Position numbers and translations under genes: made by a program
Shown here: piece after piece, positions 8,205 through 16,367 of the stretch
How positions within the stretch are numbered: position 1 is the stretch's first letter
How the letters are laid out: each line of letters starts with the position of its first letter
Origin: Candidatus Kirkpatrickella diaphorinae
Lineage (GTDB): Bacteria > Pseudomonadota > Alphaproteobacteria > Acetobacterales > Acetobacteraceae
Length of the DNA stretch: 64,000 bases
NCBI RefSeq assembly: GCF_025736875.1
Contig: NZ_CP107052.1
Span: 1,940,501 to 2,004,500, forward strand
Reading direction: 5' to 3'
Notes under the pieces: model-generated
What the model was told of the DNA's origin: nothing
The model's database searches: none
What the model saw: only the letters and a program-made list of their open reading frames with translations

Positions 8205-9188
8205 TTAGGATGCAAGACCGGCGCTGGCCCAATCTTTACCCCCCAGACACCAGAGTAGAAGGCCCTTCTGGGCATGGAGACGGTTTTCAGCCTCATCAAA
8301 GACGACGGAAGCCGCGCTTTCAAAGACTTCTGACGAGACTTCCTCACCGACATGGGCGGGCAGGCAATGCATGAAAAGCGCACCCGACGCGGCTTGCGAC
8401 ATCAGATGTTTCGAAACCTGAAAGGGGCGCAAAGCCTCCAGGCGCTCCTCTGAATCCGTGTCGGACATGCTCGTCCACGTATCCGTCACGACGCAATCCG
8501 CGTTTTTCACGGCATCTTCAGGGTCGTGGAAAAGCCGGATGCGCCCCCCTTCGCGGCGCGCCCAATCCAGCACTTCCGACCGTGGCGCGAGGGATGGCGG
8601 CGTGGCGAGATCAAGCGAGAAATCGAATCTCACAGCGCCTTCAATAAGGGAGGTCGCAACATTATTGCCATCCCCCACCCACGCCCATTTTGTGCCAGCC
8701 ACCGGGCCGCGATGTTCCTCAAACGTCATGATATCGGCAAGAATCTGCACGGGATGCGAGTTAGGCGTCAGGCCATTTATCACGGGGATAGAGCTCCATC
8801 GGGTAAGTTCCCGCAATGTCTCGACATCACCGGTCCGAACCACCAGCGCGTCGAGAAAGCGCGACAGAACCCGTGCCGTGTCCGCCAGCGACTCACCCCG
8901 CCCCACCTGCATATCGGCGGGTGAAAGAATAAGCGTCCGGCCGCCCAGTTGACCCATACCGACCTCAAAGGAAATACGCGTGCGGGTGGAGGGTTTTTCC
9001 AGCATCAGGCCGAGATTGCGCCCGGCGAGGGGTTGCTTCGGATGGAGGGGGAATTTCCGCCTCGATTGCATGCGTTTGACCGACGCGCCAACATCAATGA
9101 TGGCACGCAGTGTTGAGGCGTCGAGATCACGGAGATCGATAAAATGCCGTATTCCGGTTTGTTCACGGACGGGCGCGAGATTGTTCAT
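8205..9188 (-). CDS. argF: Ornithine carbamoyltransferase
   Basis: Converts ornithine and carbamoyl phosphate to citrulline in arginine synthesis, in the cytosol. 327 residues, normal for the family. The carbamoyl-phosphate motif STRTRISFE, the HPVQ motif (HPVQILAD) and the ornithine-site HCLPAH are all present, which separates it from aspartate carbamoyltransferase. The start (MNNLAPVREQ) is two bases after the argD stop, so the two are translated as one operon. No arginine-repressor box was identified by eye. Confidence 0.97.
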   Translation of the reverse strand: MNNLAPVREQTGIRHFIDLRDLDASTLRAIIDVGASVKRMQSRRKFPLHPKQPLAGRNLGLMLEKPSTRTRISFEVGMGQLGGRTLILSPADMQVGRGESLADTARVLSRFLDALVVRTGDVETLRELTRWSSIPVINGLTPNSHPVQILADIMTFEEHRGPVAGTKWAWVGDGNNVATSLIEGAVRFDFSLDLATPPSLAPRSEVLDWARREGGRIRLFHDPEDAVKNADCVVTDTWTSMSDTDSEERLEALRPFQVSKHLMSQAASGALFMHCLPAHVGEEVSSEVFESAASVVFDEAENRLHAQKGLLLWCLGGKDWASAGLAS

Positions 9189-9190
9189 CG

Positions 9191-10378
9191 TCAGGACTCC
9201 GTTGACGAAAGAGTAAAATGCTGTGCCGTTTTCTCAAGCGCGTCGAGGGCGATGGCGCACTCCGCCTCCGAGACGATGAGGGGCGGGATCAGACGCAGGG
9301 TGTTGTCACCCGCTGCGGTACACAGCAATCCGTAACCACGCGCGACTTTCATCACCTCCGCAACGGGGGGGACGCATTTAAGGCCCCATATCAATCCGCG
9401 TCCGCGCGCTAGGGTGAAGACAGCGCCGTAATGCTGGCATAGAGCGCCCAGTTTCTCACTCAGGATGCGGCCCGTGCGTTCAACGCGCTCCAGAAAACCC
9501 GGATGAGTGACAATATCGAGCACCACATTCCCCGCCGCGCAGGCAAGCGGATTGCCGCCAAAGGTGGAACCATGCGTGCCTGGCGTCATGGCCTGCCCCA
9601 CATGGGACTTCACAAGGATCGCCCCGATCGGCACGCCGCCGCCAAGGCCCTTCGCCAGAGAGATGACATCGGGCGAGATCCCTTCCCACTCATAAGCGAA
9701 AAGTTTGCCCGTGCGGCCGATGCCGGTCTGGACCTCGTCTAAGGCGAGGAGCAGGCCATATTCGTCACAGGTCTGGCGTAATGCTTTCAGGAAGCCCGTT
9801 GAAAGCGGCTTCACACCGCTCTCACCCTGGATGGGCTCCACGAGGATACCGGCAGTCTGAGGCGTAATGGCCGCACGGACTTCATTCATATTATTGAAAG
9901 CCACGTGATCAAACCCGTCTGCGGGCGGTCCGAAACCTTTAAGATAATTCTCATTGCCCGTCGCGGCGAGGGTCGCGAGGGTTCGGCCATGGAAAGCACC
10001 GTGGAAGCAGATCAGACGCTGGCGCTCCGGATGGCCGTTCTCCGCATGAAAACGGCGCACCATTTTAATCAGCCCCTCATTGGCCTCGGCGCCGGAATTG
10101 CAGAAAAACACCTGATCCGCGAAAGAATTGGCGACAAGCTTTTCGGCCAGAATTTCGGCCTGCGGAATGCGGTAAAGGTTGGAAACATGGATGACGCGCC
10201 GGGCTTGCTCAGTGATGGCCGCGACAAGCGCTTCATGTCCGTGCCCAAGGGAAGACACAGCAATACCTGACCCGAAATCGAGATATCGTCGTCCATCACT
10301 GGCAAAAAGCCAGCAGCCCTCACCCCTCTCGAAAGAAAGATCAATACGATTGAAGACTGGCAGGAGAGCAGACGACAT
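9191..10378 (-). CDS. argD: Acetylornithine aminotransferase
   Basis: Pyridoxal-phosphate class III aminotransferase that makes N-acetylornithine; such enzymes often also serve succinyl-diaminopimelate in lysine synthesis. 395 residues, typical. Visible motifs are NSGAEANEG (cofactor phosphate site), LALDEVQTG (Asp on the pyridine ring) and SLAKGLGGG with the catalytic Lys. ATG 10376-10378 has AAGGA upstream. It is first in the argD-argF-hslO run, separated from the upstream hydrolase gene by a terminator-like hairpin, so its promoter probably lies in the short gap at 10379-10414. Confidence 0.95.
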   Translation of the reverse strand: MSSALLPVFNRIDLSFERGEGCWLFASDGRRYLDFGSGIAVSSLGHGHEALVAAITEQARRVIHVSNLYRIPQAEILAEKLVANSFADQVFFCNSGAEANEGLIKMVRRFHAENGHPERQRLICFHGAFHGRTLATLAATGNENYLKGFGPPADGFDHVAFNNMNEVRAAITPQTAGILVEPIQGESGVKPLSTGFLKALRQTCDEYGLLLALDEVQTGIGRTGKLFAYEWEGISPDVISLAKGLGGGVPIGAILVKSHVGQAMTPGTHGSTFGGNPLACAAGNVVLDIVTHPGFLERVERTGRILSEKLGALCQHYGAVFTLARGRGLIWGLKCVPPVAEVMKVARGYGLLCTAAGDNTLRLIPPLIVSEAECAIALDALEKTAQHFTLSSTES

Positions 10379-10395
10379 GGATCATCATTCCTTAC

Positions 10396-10439
10396 CCACA
10401 ATTAAAAATAAAATCCCTGCCCTTACAGGCAGGGAAAAA
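10396..10439 (-). terminator. Rho-independent terminator after the D-aminopeptidase gene
   Basis: Read leftward, a 7 bp perfect stem (CCCTGCC / GGCAGGG, 10415-10421 and 10428-10434) with a 6 nt loop is followed by ATTTTATTTTT. It lies about 30 nt beyond the stop of the upstream hydrolase gene and before argD. Confidence 0.8.
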
Positions 10440-10463
10440 CGAAGGGGCACATCATGACGGATT

Positions 10464-12080
10464 TCACATGCCGCGGTCAAATACTGCGTTAACGCGTCGA
10501 TAACGAAGATTGCGCGCCAGCCAGCACCCGACGCGGATTTCGGAAGCCGGATGACGCGCCTCCTTTTCTCGTGCATCGAGGATTTCGAGTGTCCAGTCGC
10601 CGGGCGGTGCATGGTCAAGGGCGCGGCGGCAGGGCATGGAGAAGACGTCATCACCCAGTCGCCGGATCGGAGACATCGGTCCTTTCCCGAGGAAGCCGAA
10701 GAAAGCACCATAAAGGCCCGGCCCGTCCGTCGTAATGTCAAGCCAGGAGTCGTTTTCGGCACAGTAATACGCACCGCGTAGGATGTCCCGATCATCCGGC
10801 CCATCACCATCGTAAGGCTCTAAACGGCGCAGGGTGACGGACCGGCCCTCAGTGGGGCGGTGCATAATGGTCGCCTCACCCTCGGACGAAATACGGGTGC
10901 GGAAATAATCTTCCGGCACCTCATCCAGCTCAGGGCAGGTTTCTGGCGGATGAAGGTAATGGAGCATCCTGCCCGAGGGGCCGTGGAAGATCTGTGCGGC
11001 GAGCCCTGCCGCATCATCAATGAAAATGCCAGGTGAGGGCGTGTCGGCCGATGATGCGGACGCGACCTGCCGGGGCGGCACCTCGTCAATCCCGAGTGCG
11101 GCGCGCGCAAGTTTGTGGGCCGCCCCGGACGCGTCTGACATGTGATTGAAGAGAACAACGACGGAAAGTCGATCCTCAGGCACATGCATACGGAAGCTGT
11201 GCCACCCCCGCAGCCCACCGCCATGGCCGGTTGCCTTGCGGCCTTCAAATGTGAAATGCCGCAACCCGAAACCATAGGGCGCGGGCGTCCCGTCAATGAA
11301 ATGCTGCGGTTGAGATAATCGCTGATAAATGCCTCGCGGGTGATCCCGCTCTCGATCAATATGCAGCTCCCACGCGATCATATCGTCGAGACTTGCCCCG
11401 ATCCCCGCATCGCCCGTCCATAGAACGCGGTTTGTCGCCGGGATAAAGCCGGTCACCACGCTGCCTTCATAACCCGTTCCGCCGTCCGGGAGGCTTGTTG
11501 TATCCGCCGCGATAAACGCATGCTCCATACCGTAACGGGAGAAAACATGATGGTGCATCAGAGACGCGTAGTCGCGTTCAAGACGTCGTGCCACGATGTC
11601 GCCAATCAGGCGAAAATTCTGGTTACAATAGGAATATGACGTGCCGGGCGTGAATTGCAGCGTCTTCGTCGTCATCATAATGTGACGCGCATCATCCTCG
11701 GAGAAGAGTGTGTCGGGCAGGGCACCCATGACCATGCCCATGGCCCAGTAATCTCGCAACCCGGATTGGTTATGCGCGAGATGCGCGATCCTGGGTATGG
11801 GGTCCTCGAGCCGTGGTAAAAAATGCCGCACATCTTCATCAAGGCGGCTGAATTCCGGAAAGGCGTCAAGCAGAAGCGCGCAGGTGAATTGCTTGGTGAT
11901 TGAGCAGATGCGGAAAGTCGCGCGCGGCGTAAACGGGATATGACGTTCAAGGTTAATATAGCCCCAACTCTCCCGCGCGCGGACCTGACCATCTTTGACG
12001 ATGGCGATGGCACCGCCGGGGCCGGGATAAAGCTCCGGCAATTGCCGGATCAGGCGTTCTTCCTTGCGATGCTGGGCCAT
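10464..12080 (-). CDS. D-aminopeptidase-like serine hydrolase (beta-lactamase clan)
   Basis: About 538 residues, close to the Ochrobactrum D-aminopeptidase (Dap). The penicillin-binding fold motifs are in order: SITK with Ser60/Lys63, Tyr151-x-Asn153 (YCN) and a His-Gly-Gly (HGGG) near residue 285. Like Dap it has a long C-terminal part after the catalytic domain that would form beta-barrels. There is no signal peptide, so it is cytosolic. By family knowledge it would remove N-terminal D-residues from peptides; an esterase role is possible. ATG 12078-12080 has AAGGG at 9 nt. It is a single gene closed by a hairpin terminator. Confidence 0.8.
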   Translation of the reverse strand: MAQHRKEERLIRQLPELYPGPGGAIAIVKDGQVRARESWGYINLERHIPFTPRATFRICSITKQFTCALLLDAFPEFSRLDEDVRHFLPRLEDPIPRIAHLAHNQSGLRDYWAMGMVMGALPDTLFSEDDARHIMMTTKTLQFTPGTSYSYCNQNFRLIGDIVARRLERDYASLMHHHVFSRYGMEHAFIAADTTSLPDGGTGYEGSVVTGFIPATNRVLWTGDAGIGASLDDMIAWELHIDRERDHPRGIYQRLSQPQHFIDGTPAPYGFGLRHFTFEGRKATGHGGGLRGWHSFRMHVPEDRLSVVVLFNHMSDASGAAHKLARAALGIDEVPPRQVASASSADTPSPGIFIDDAAGLAAQIFHGPSGRMLHYLHPPETCPELDEVPEDYFRTRISSEGEATIMHRPTEGRSVTLRRLEPYDGDGPDDRDILRGAYYCAENDSWLDITTDGPGLYGAFFGFLGKGPMSPIRRLGDDVFSMPCRRALDHAPPGDWTLEILDAREKEARHPASEIRVGCWLARNLRYRRVNAVFDRGM

Positions 12081-12267
12081 AATTGACTGCCCTTTCGACT
12101 CTGCTTCATGCGGGTTATCCTCAACTCAGCTTTTCAAGCGGTCCGCTGAAGTGTCAAGCCTGTCACGTTGGGCGGGACACGCATCACAGGGATTTTCGCA
12201 GCCCCATGCGCAATTCAGCGCCGGAGGGCGTTATGGAGAGGAAAGATGCGCCGATGGGAGGCTTCTG

Positions 12268-12888
12268 ATGCGGCATGTTCGCGCTGTTGGCAATAAAGAT
12301 GCGCCGGATCTGCGCGATGTAGCGCTGCGACACCTTGCGCGTTTCGCGACGACGGAGAAGCGCCTTGGTGAGGTGTTGGGGCGGCGCATCAAAAGGTGGG
12401 CTGCGCGCGCCCAGTCCTCCGGGGTGGAGGATGAGGCGGTCGCGGCGGAGAGCGCGCGGCTTCATAAATCCGTGCCCGGAATTGTTTCCGAGATGGTGCG
12501 CACCGGCGCTGTCAATGATCAAAGCTTCAGCGCCAGCCGTGCCCGCGCGCTTCTGCGCTCCGGCCATAGCCGCCGACATGCCACGGCGTGGCTGCAAAGT
12601 CGCGGGGTGATGCCGCAGGATGTTGCCGCGGGACTCGAAGATGCCTTGGGTGGCGCGGAGGATGGCGGGGCAAATGAACTCGCCGCTGCCCTCATCTTCG
12701 CCCGGAAAAAGCGCCTCGGGCCTTTTACCTCACATAAAATTGCGGCAGACGGAGTGGAGGGCGGTGCGCCGCGCCGCGCACTGGCCGCGTTCACGCGGGC
12801 TGGGTTCTCGCATGGCACCGCCTGCCAGGCTTTGGCGTTTTCTTATGAGGAGGCGATGGATGCCATTCTCAAATTCCGCAATATCTGA
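12268..12888 (+). CDS. recX: RecX family regulatory protein
   Basis: About 206 residues. RecX binds RecA filaments and damps recombinase activity. The helical repeat pattern of the family is seen (AVNDQSFSASRARALLRSGHS, with the RG-type tail). ATG 12268 has GGGAGG at 12256-12261, whereas an in-frame extension to 12064 has no such site. recA is not adjacent. The last 29 bp overlap the next gene, so the two are probably translated together. Ala/Arg-rich composition makes the match moderate rather than certain. Confidence 0.8.
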   Translation: MRHVRAVGNKDAPDLRDVALRHLARFATTEKRLGEVLGRRIKRWAARAQSSGVEDEAVAAESARLHKSVPGIVSEMVRTGAVNDQSFSASRARALLRSGHSRRHATAWLQSRGVMPQDVAAGLEDALGGAEDGGANELAAALIFARKKRLGPFTSHKIAADGVEGGAPRRALAAFTRAGFSHGTACQALAFSYEEAMDAILKFRNI

Positions 12889-13378
12889 ACGGGTCAATGC
12901 CTTCTCAAAGCGTCTGCACCTTATCCCGGTTTGCACGCTGTTGATGGGGTTGCTGGCTTTAACATCCTGCGGACATCCAACCCATTTCAGCCGGTCAGAT
13001 TTTGACGGAAAGCTTCAATGTGCGCCTTATGCGCGTGAGAAAACCGGCGTGGCTCTGCGCGGACGGGCATCATCCTGGTGGACACAGGCGCGGGGACGCT
13101 ATGCAAGGACGCAGCGACCGTCCAAAAATGCGTTGCTGGTTTTCCGGTCAACCTCTCGCATCCCGAGCGGACATATTTCCATCGTGCGCAAAATCGTCTC
13201 CTCACGCAAAATCCTGGTCGAACATGCAAATTGGGAGCCAGGGGCGATCGATAAAAACGTTCCCGTAATCGATATTTCAAAGCGCAATAACTGGAGTCTG
13301 GTGCGCGTATATTGGAAGCCGATCCATCGTATGGGTACGGGAAGATACGCGACATACGGCTTCATCCTGCCAAATTGA
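12860..13378 (+). CDS. CHAP-domain lipoprotein (putative peptidoglycan amidase)
   Basis: About 172 residues from ATG 12860, with GAGGAGG just upstream inside recX. The N-terminus has a hydrophobic stretch and lipobox (LALTSC), so it is an exported lipoprotein. The CHAP catalytic triad pattern is visible: Cys in LQCAPYAR, His in GHISIV and the acidic/Asn pair in VEHANW. CHAP enzymes cut peptidoglycan peptides, so cell-wall turnover is inferred. It overlaps recX by 29 bp and precedes tatA by 89 bp. Confidence 0.8.
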   Translation: MPFSNSAISERVNAFSKRLHLIPVCTLLMGLLALTSCGHPTHFSRSDFDGKLQCAPYAREKTGVALRGRASSWWTQARGRYARTQRPSKNALLVFRSTSRIPSGHISIVRKIVSSRKILVEHANWEPGAIDKNVPVIDISKRNNWSLVRVYWKPIHRMGTGRYATYGFILPN

Positions 13379-13427
13379 AGTCGGCAGTTCTTGCATCATC
13401 AGTTTGAAACGCTCATTTAGAGACATT

Positions 13428-13451
13428 GCGTTCGCGAGATCTTCCGAACGC
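13428..13451 (+). promoter_or_regulatory. Hairpin just upstream of tatA
   Basis: GCGTTCG (13428-13434) and CGAACGC (13445-13451) form a perfect 7 bp stem with a 10 nt loop, 16 nt before the tatA start and next to its GGGAG ribosome site. It could terminate the CHAP transcript or influence tatA translation; there is no U-tract. Confidence 0.35.
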
Positions 13452-13467
13452 GGATCGGGAGTAAGTT

Positions 13468-13731
13468 ATGGGAAGCATGAGTCTTATTCACTGGGTGGTC
13501 GTCGTTGCCGTTGTGCTGATTTTATTTGGCGGCGGCGGCAAAATCAGCTCCATCATGGGTGATTTCGCGCGCGGGATTAAATCATTCAAGAAGAACATGG
13601 CCGAGGACGAATCTATGTCTGAATCCGCACCGCCCGCCGGGCAGATCACGCCGCCTGCCCCCTCAGATGCAGCTTTCCTCAAAGACGCGCAGCGCGCGGA
13701 TGAGGCGCCTGTGGACAGAAAGCCTGGCTGA
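13468..13731 (+). CDS. tatA: Sec-independent protein translocase subunit TatA
   Basis: 87 residues. One N-terminal membrane helix ([15 protein letters not shown]) is followed by a glycine hinge, an amphipathic helix with the [12 protein letters not shown] pattern and an acidic, proline-rich tail, which is the TatA/E layout. It would oligomerise into the pore for folded exported proteins. GGGAG precedes the ATG. tatB and tatC are not next to it and no other Tat gene is in the window, so the rest of the system must lie elsewhere. TatB is less likely because the tail is short and the [10 protein letters not shown] form is TatA-like. Confidence 0.9.
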   Translation: MGSMSLIHWVVVVAVVLILFGGGGKISSIMGDFARGIKSFKKNMAEDESMSESAPPAGQITPPAPSDAAFLKDAQRADEAPVDRKPG

Positions 13732-14070
13732 ACCTGTTATTTCAGGACCGGGGCCGAGCGCTTTGAAGGCGGATATCGGCACCTCGTCCTCGTAATCTGA
13801 CGACCTGACAAATATGGCTCATTTTTTCAGCAGTAAATTTTTATGCGCGGCGCGCCGTAGCCTTTCAGGCCTGACGCCTCATCCCACTCTCCGGAAAATA
13901 CTTTCGGCACAGAAGACGGTGCGCGCAAGTGCCGCGCGGCAATTGCGGGGCGTCGCGTTTGAAGCCAGGACACATCATGTGTGGGGCCGCATCTGCGCGC
14001 ACGGCACACGGTTTTATGGTGGGCTCAAGGCGGTCAGCATGCGCGACGTAAATCTCCGGAGGTTGGTAGG
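13732..14070. other. Intergenic region, no supported gene
   Basis: Holds an open frame of 88 codons from 13814 with no ribosome site and no recognisable product. I see no clear promoter or RNA. It must carry the ribF promoter unless ribF is read through from tatA. Confidence 0.5.
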
Positions 14071-15012
14071 GTGTCGATAACAGAATGGTGCAACGTGCCC
14101 CCACAGTCACGCGGGGCGGCGGTCGCACTGGGTAATTTTGACGGTGTTCATCGCGGGCACGTCCATCTGCTCGAAACACTCCATGGTGCCCGACCGGACC
14201 TGCCTTTAGGTGCCGTCACTTTTGAACCCCATCCCCGCGAGTTTTTCCGCCCGCAAGATCCACCGATGCGTCTCATGGTCCCCGATATTCGTGCGCGCTT
14301 CCTCCGGCAGCATCACGTCACTCATATTTTCCAGATGTCATTTAATGAGGCATTTTCCCACATCCATCCGCGCGCCTTCGTTGATGATATTTTGTGTGAC
14401 GGGCTGGGCGTGCGGCATGTTGCCTGCGGGCCGGATTTCGCCTTCGGCCATCGTCGAACGGGCGATGTGCCGATATTGGGGCAATGGCTGGAGGCGCGGG
14501 GTATCGGCCTGACGATTGTTGACCCGCTGGCGGATCGTGGCGGCCCCCTCTCATCCTCCCGTATCCGCCGCCTGCTGCGGGAAGGCTACCCCGAAAAAGC
14601 GGAGGAGGAACTGGGCCGACCGTGGTTCATCTCCGGGACGGTGATAGAAGGCGATAAACGCGGGCGGCAGATTGGTTTCCCCACAGCCAATATTGCCCTT
14701 GGTCAGCATTTGGAGCCAGCCCGGGGCGTTTACGCTGTGACCATCGCCCGACCGGACGTGGCGGATGCGCCGATCTGGGCCGGCGTCGCCAATCTTGGTC
14801 GTCGCCCGACGATCAATGACGGGCGCGTTTCTCAGTTGGAAGTACATGTTTTCGACTTTGATGGTGATCTTTACGGGCAAACGCTTGAGGTGAGCTTCCA
14901 CACGCTTTTGCGGGAAGAGCGCAAATTTGAAAATTTCGCAGCTCTCGCCGCGCAGATCGGGTGCGATGCTGAGACGGCGCGGGCCTTCCTCACCGCACGG
15001 GGCTTTGCGTGA
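14071..15012 (+). CDS. ribF: Bifunctional riboflavin kinase / FAD synthetase
   Basis: Makes FMN and then FAD from riboflavin, in the cytosol. About 313 residues. The N-terminal nucleotidyltransferase domain has GNFDGVHRGH, and a later SSSRIRRLLREG segment; the C-terminal kinase domain has GRQIGFPTANI and the ANLGRRPTIND loop. The GTG start at 14071 has GGAGG at 14058-14062 (8 nt), better supported than the upstream in-frame start at 13981. In many proteobacteria ribF precedes ileS; here the heptose cluster lies between them on the opposite strand. Confidence 0.95.
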   Translation: MSITEWCNVPPQSRGAAVALGNFDGVHRGHVHLLETLHGARPDLPLGAVTFEPHPREFFRPQDPPMRLMVPDIRARFLRQHHVTHIFQMSFNEAFSHIHPRAFVDDILCDGLGVRHVACGPDFAFGHRRTGDVPILGQWLEARGIGLTIVDPLADRGGPLSSSRIRRLLREGYPEKAEEELGRPWFISGTVIEGDKRGRQIGFPTANIALGQHLEPARGVYAVTIARPDVADAPIWAGVANLGRRPTINDGRVSQLEVHVFDFDGDLYGQTLEVSFHTLLREERKFENFAALAAQIGCDAETARAFLTARGFA

Positions 15013-15191
15013 TAGCTCAGTCGCGGGCCGATAAGTGCCGCGTTGAAGGGTAAGAGAATCTGGCGCTCCGGGAGCGCTCTTGTGACGGGTTTACGTTCGG
15101 AGGGCGCTGGTCCGCCGTCATCATACATGTCATTCACCTGCATCCCGGACAGGTGAAACAAATGCGCCGTTAAATGACGTGCTTCATCTGT

Positions 15192-16367
15192 TTAACGAGC
15201 CGTCGCGGCACCATAAATATGGTAAAGTGAACTCGCAGGCATGTGATCAACACAGCCGGACCCGTCTTCCCGAATGCGGTCGATCCAACCGCCTCCAACT
15301 ATGCCGGTTGTGAAGCGCGAAAAGAAAAGATCCGTTACATCCTGCATCGATGACTCGATTTTCGCGCGTTCACTGGTGCCCTGCGAGGCGTCATGACGCA
15401 GATCCGCCAGCAGGCGGTAATATTCTGTCTGCGGCCAGATGCGTATACTTCGCAGCAAAGGGACGCCTGTTTCACTGATGGCGTCAACAACGCCGCCATC
15501 CTTAAGTCCGAAACGTTGCCCCGCCTCGAAAAGCCGTGCGGCGGCGTCTTCAATCGGGCGACGTAGGGCCGCATCGCGCTTCAGGCGCGCATAATGGCGT
15601 AAAAGCCAGGACCACTCAAAAACATGTCCCGGCTCAATGCGGTTTTGACCCTCTATTTGGAGAGGCCGCCAGGAAGCGTCGAAATATTCCCGGATCATGC
15701 CGGTTGAAGGGTCAATCAAACGCGTCAGGGCCAGTCGCGCCAGTTGATCGGCCTGATTTTGAAAATCCGGATGTTCTGCGTAAGGCATCCACATCAGACA
15801 GGCTTCAAAAAGATGCATGATCGGGTCCTGACCACGCACAACATCTTCCCCCGGGGAAATACCCCGCAGCCCGTCACCTGCATCCGCGAATATAAGGCGG
15901 ACGTCAAGGAGGGTTTCCCGTGCTTTCCGGTAATAAGCGACGTCCCCACTTAAGCGAAAGGCCCAGTGATAGGCATAGATAATGAAGGCGTGGGCGTAAA
16001 GATCCCGCTTCGTGTCAAGCGCTTCGAGCGATGGCGAGATGGAGAAGATCCAGCCCGCTTCACCAACCCGGCGATGATAAAGGCGCTCGATTGTCGCAAG
16101 GCAGCGCAGCGCGTCTTCCCCGTCGCCGTAGAGACCCTCGGCAGCGGCACGACAATAGGTGGCGATCTGGCGTGCCTGCACCATCAGGCGCAGCGCCGAT
16201 ACGGCTTGCGGCGCGGCTGAAAATGTCAGGCGCTCATGAAATAGGGAAGTTGCCCGGTTAAATCCGGCCTGCGCCCAAAGCGGCAATGCCTGCCCGACGA
16301 GCCATTCCTGCCACTTCAGGCCGGAACGATGCCGCGCAAGCGGCGCGCCGCAGGACGTTTCAGTCAT
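15192..16367 (-). CDS. AGE-family sugar epimerase/isomerase
   Basis: About 391 residues from ATG 16365-16367. The (alpha/alpha)6-barrel family of N-acylglucosamine 2-epimerase, cellobiose 2-epimerase and mannose isomerase is indicated by HLFEA, EPGHVFEWSWLL, RIWPQTE and MPASSLYHIYGAA. The sugar cannot be told from motifs; mannose-6-phosphate or mannose isomerisation is one option. Its start overlaps the hldE stop by 8 nt, so it is translated with the ADP-heptose genes, which hints at a role in LPS or sugar-nucleotide supply. It is the last gene of that cluster. Confidence 0.85.
   Translation of the reverse strand: MTETSCGAPLARHRSGLKWQEWLVGQALPLWAQAGFNRATSLFHERLTFSAAPQAVSALRLMVQARQIATYCRAAAEGLYGDGEDALRCLATIERLYHRRVGEAGWIFSISPSLEALDTKRDLYAHAFIIYAYHWAFRLSGDVAYYRKARETLLDVRLIFADAGDGLRGISPGEDVVRGQDPIMHLFEACLMWMPYAEHPDFQNQADQLARLALTRLIDPSTGMIREYFDASWRPLQIEGQNRIEPGHVFEWSWLLRHYARLKRDAALRRPIEDAAARLFEAGQRFGLKDGGVVDAISETGVPLLRSIRIWPQTEYYRLLADLRHDASQGTSERAKIESSMQDVTDLFFSRFTTGIVGGGWIDRIREDGSGCVDHMPASSLYHIYGAATAR

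Noticed and set aside
13814-14080. 88-codon frame upstream of ribF
   Set aside because: No ribosome site, no recognisable product; it overlaps the supported ribF start in another frame.
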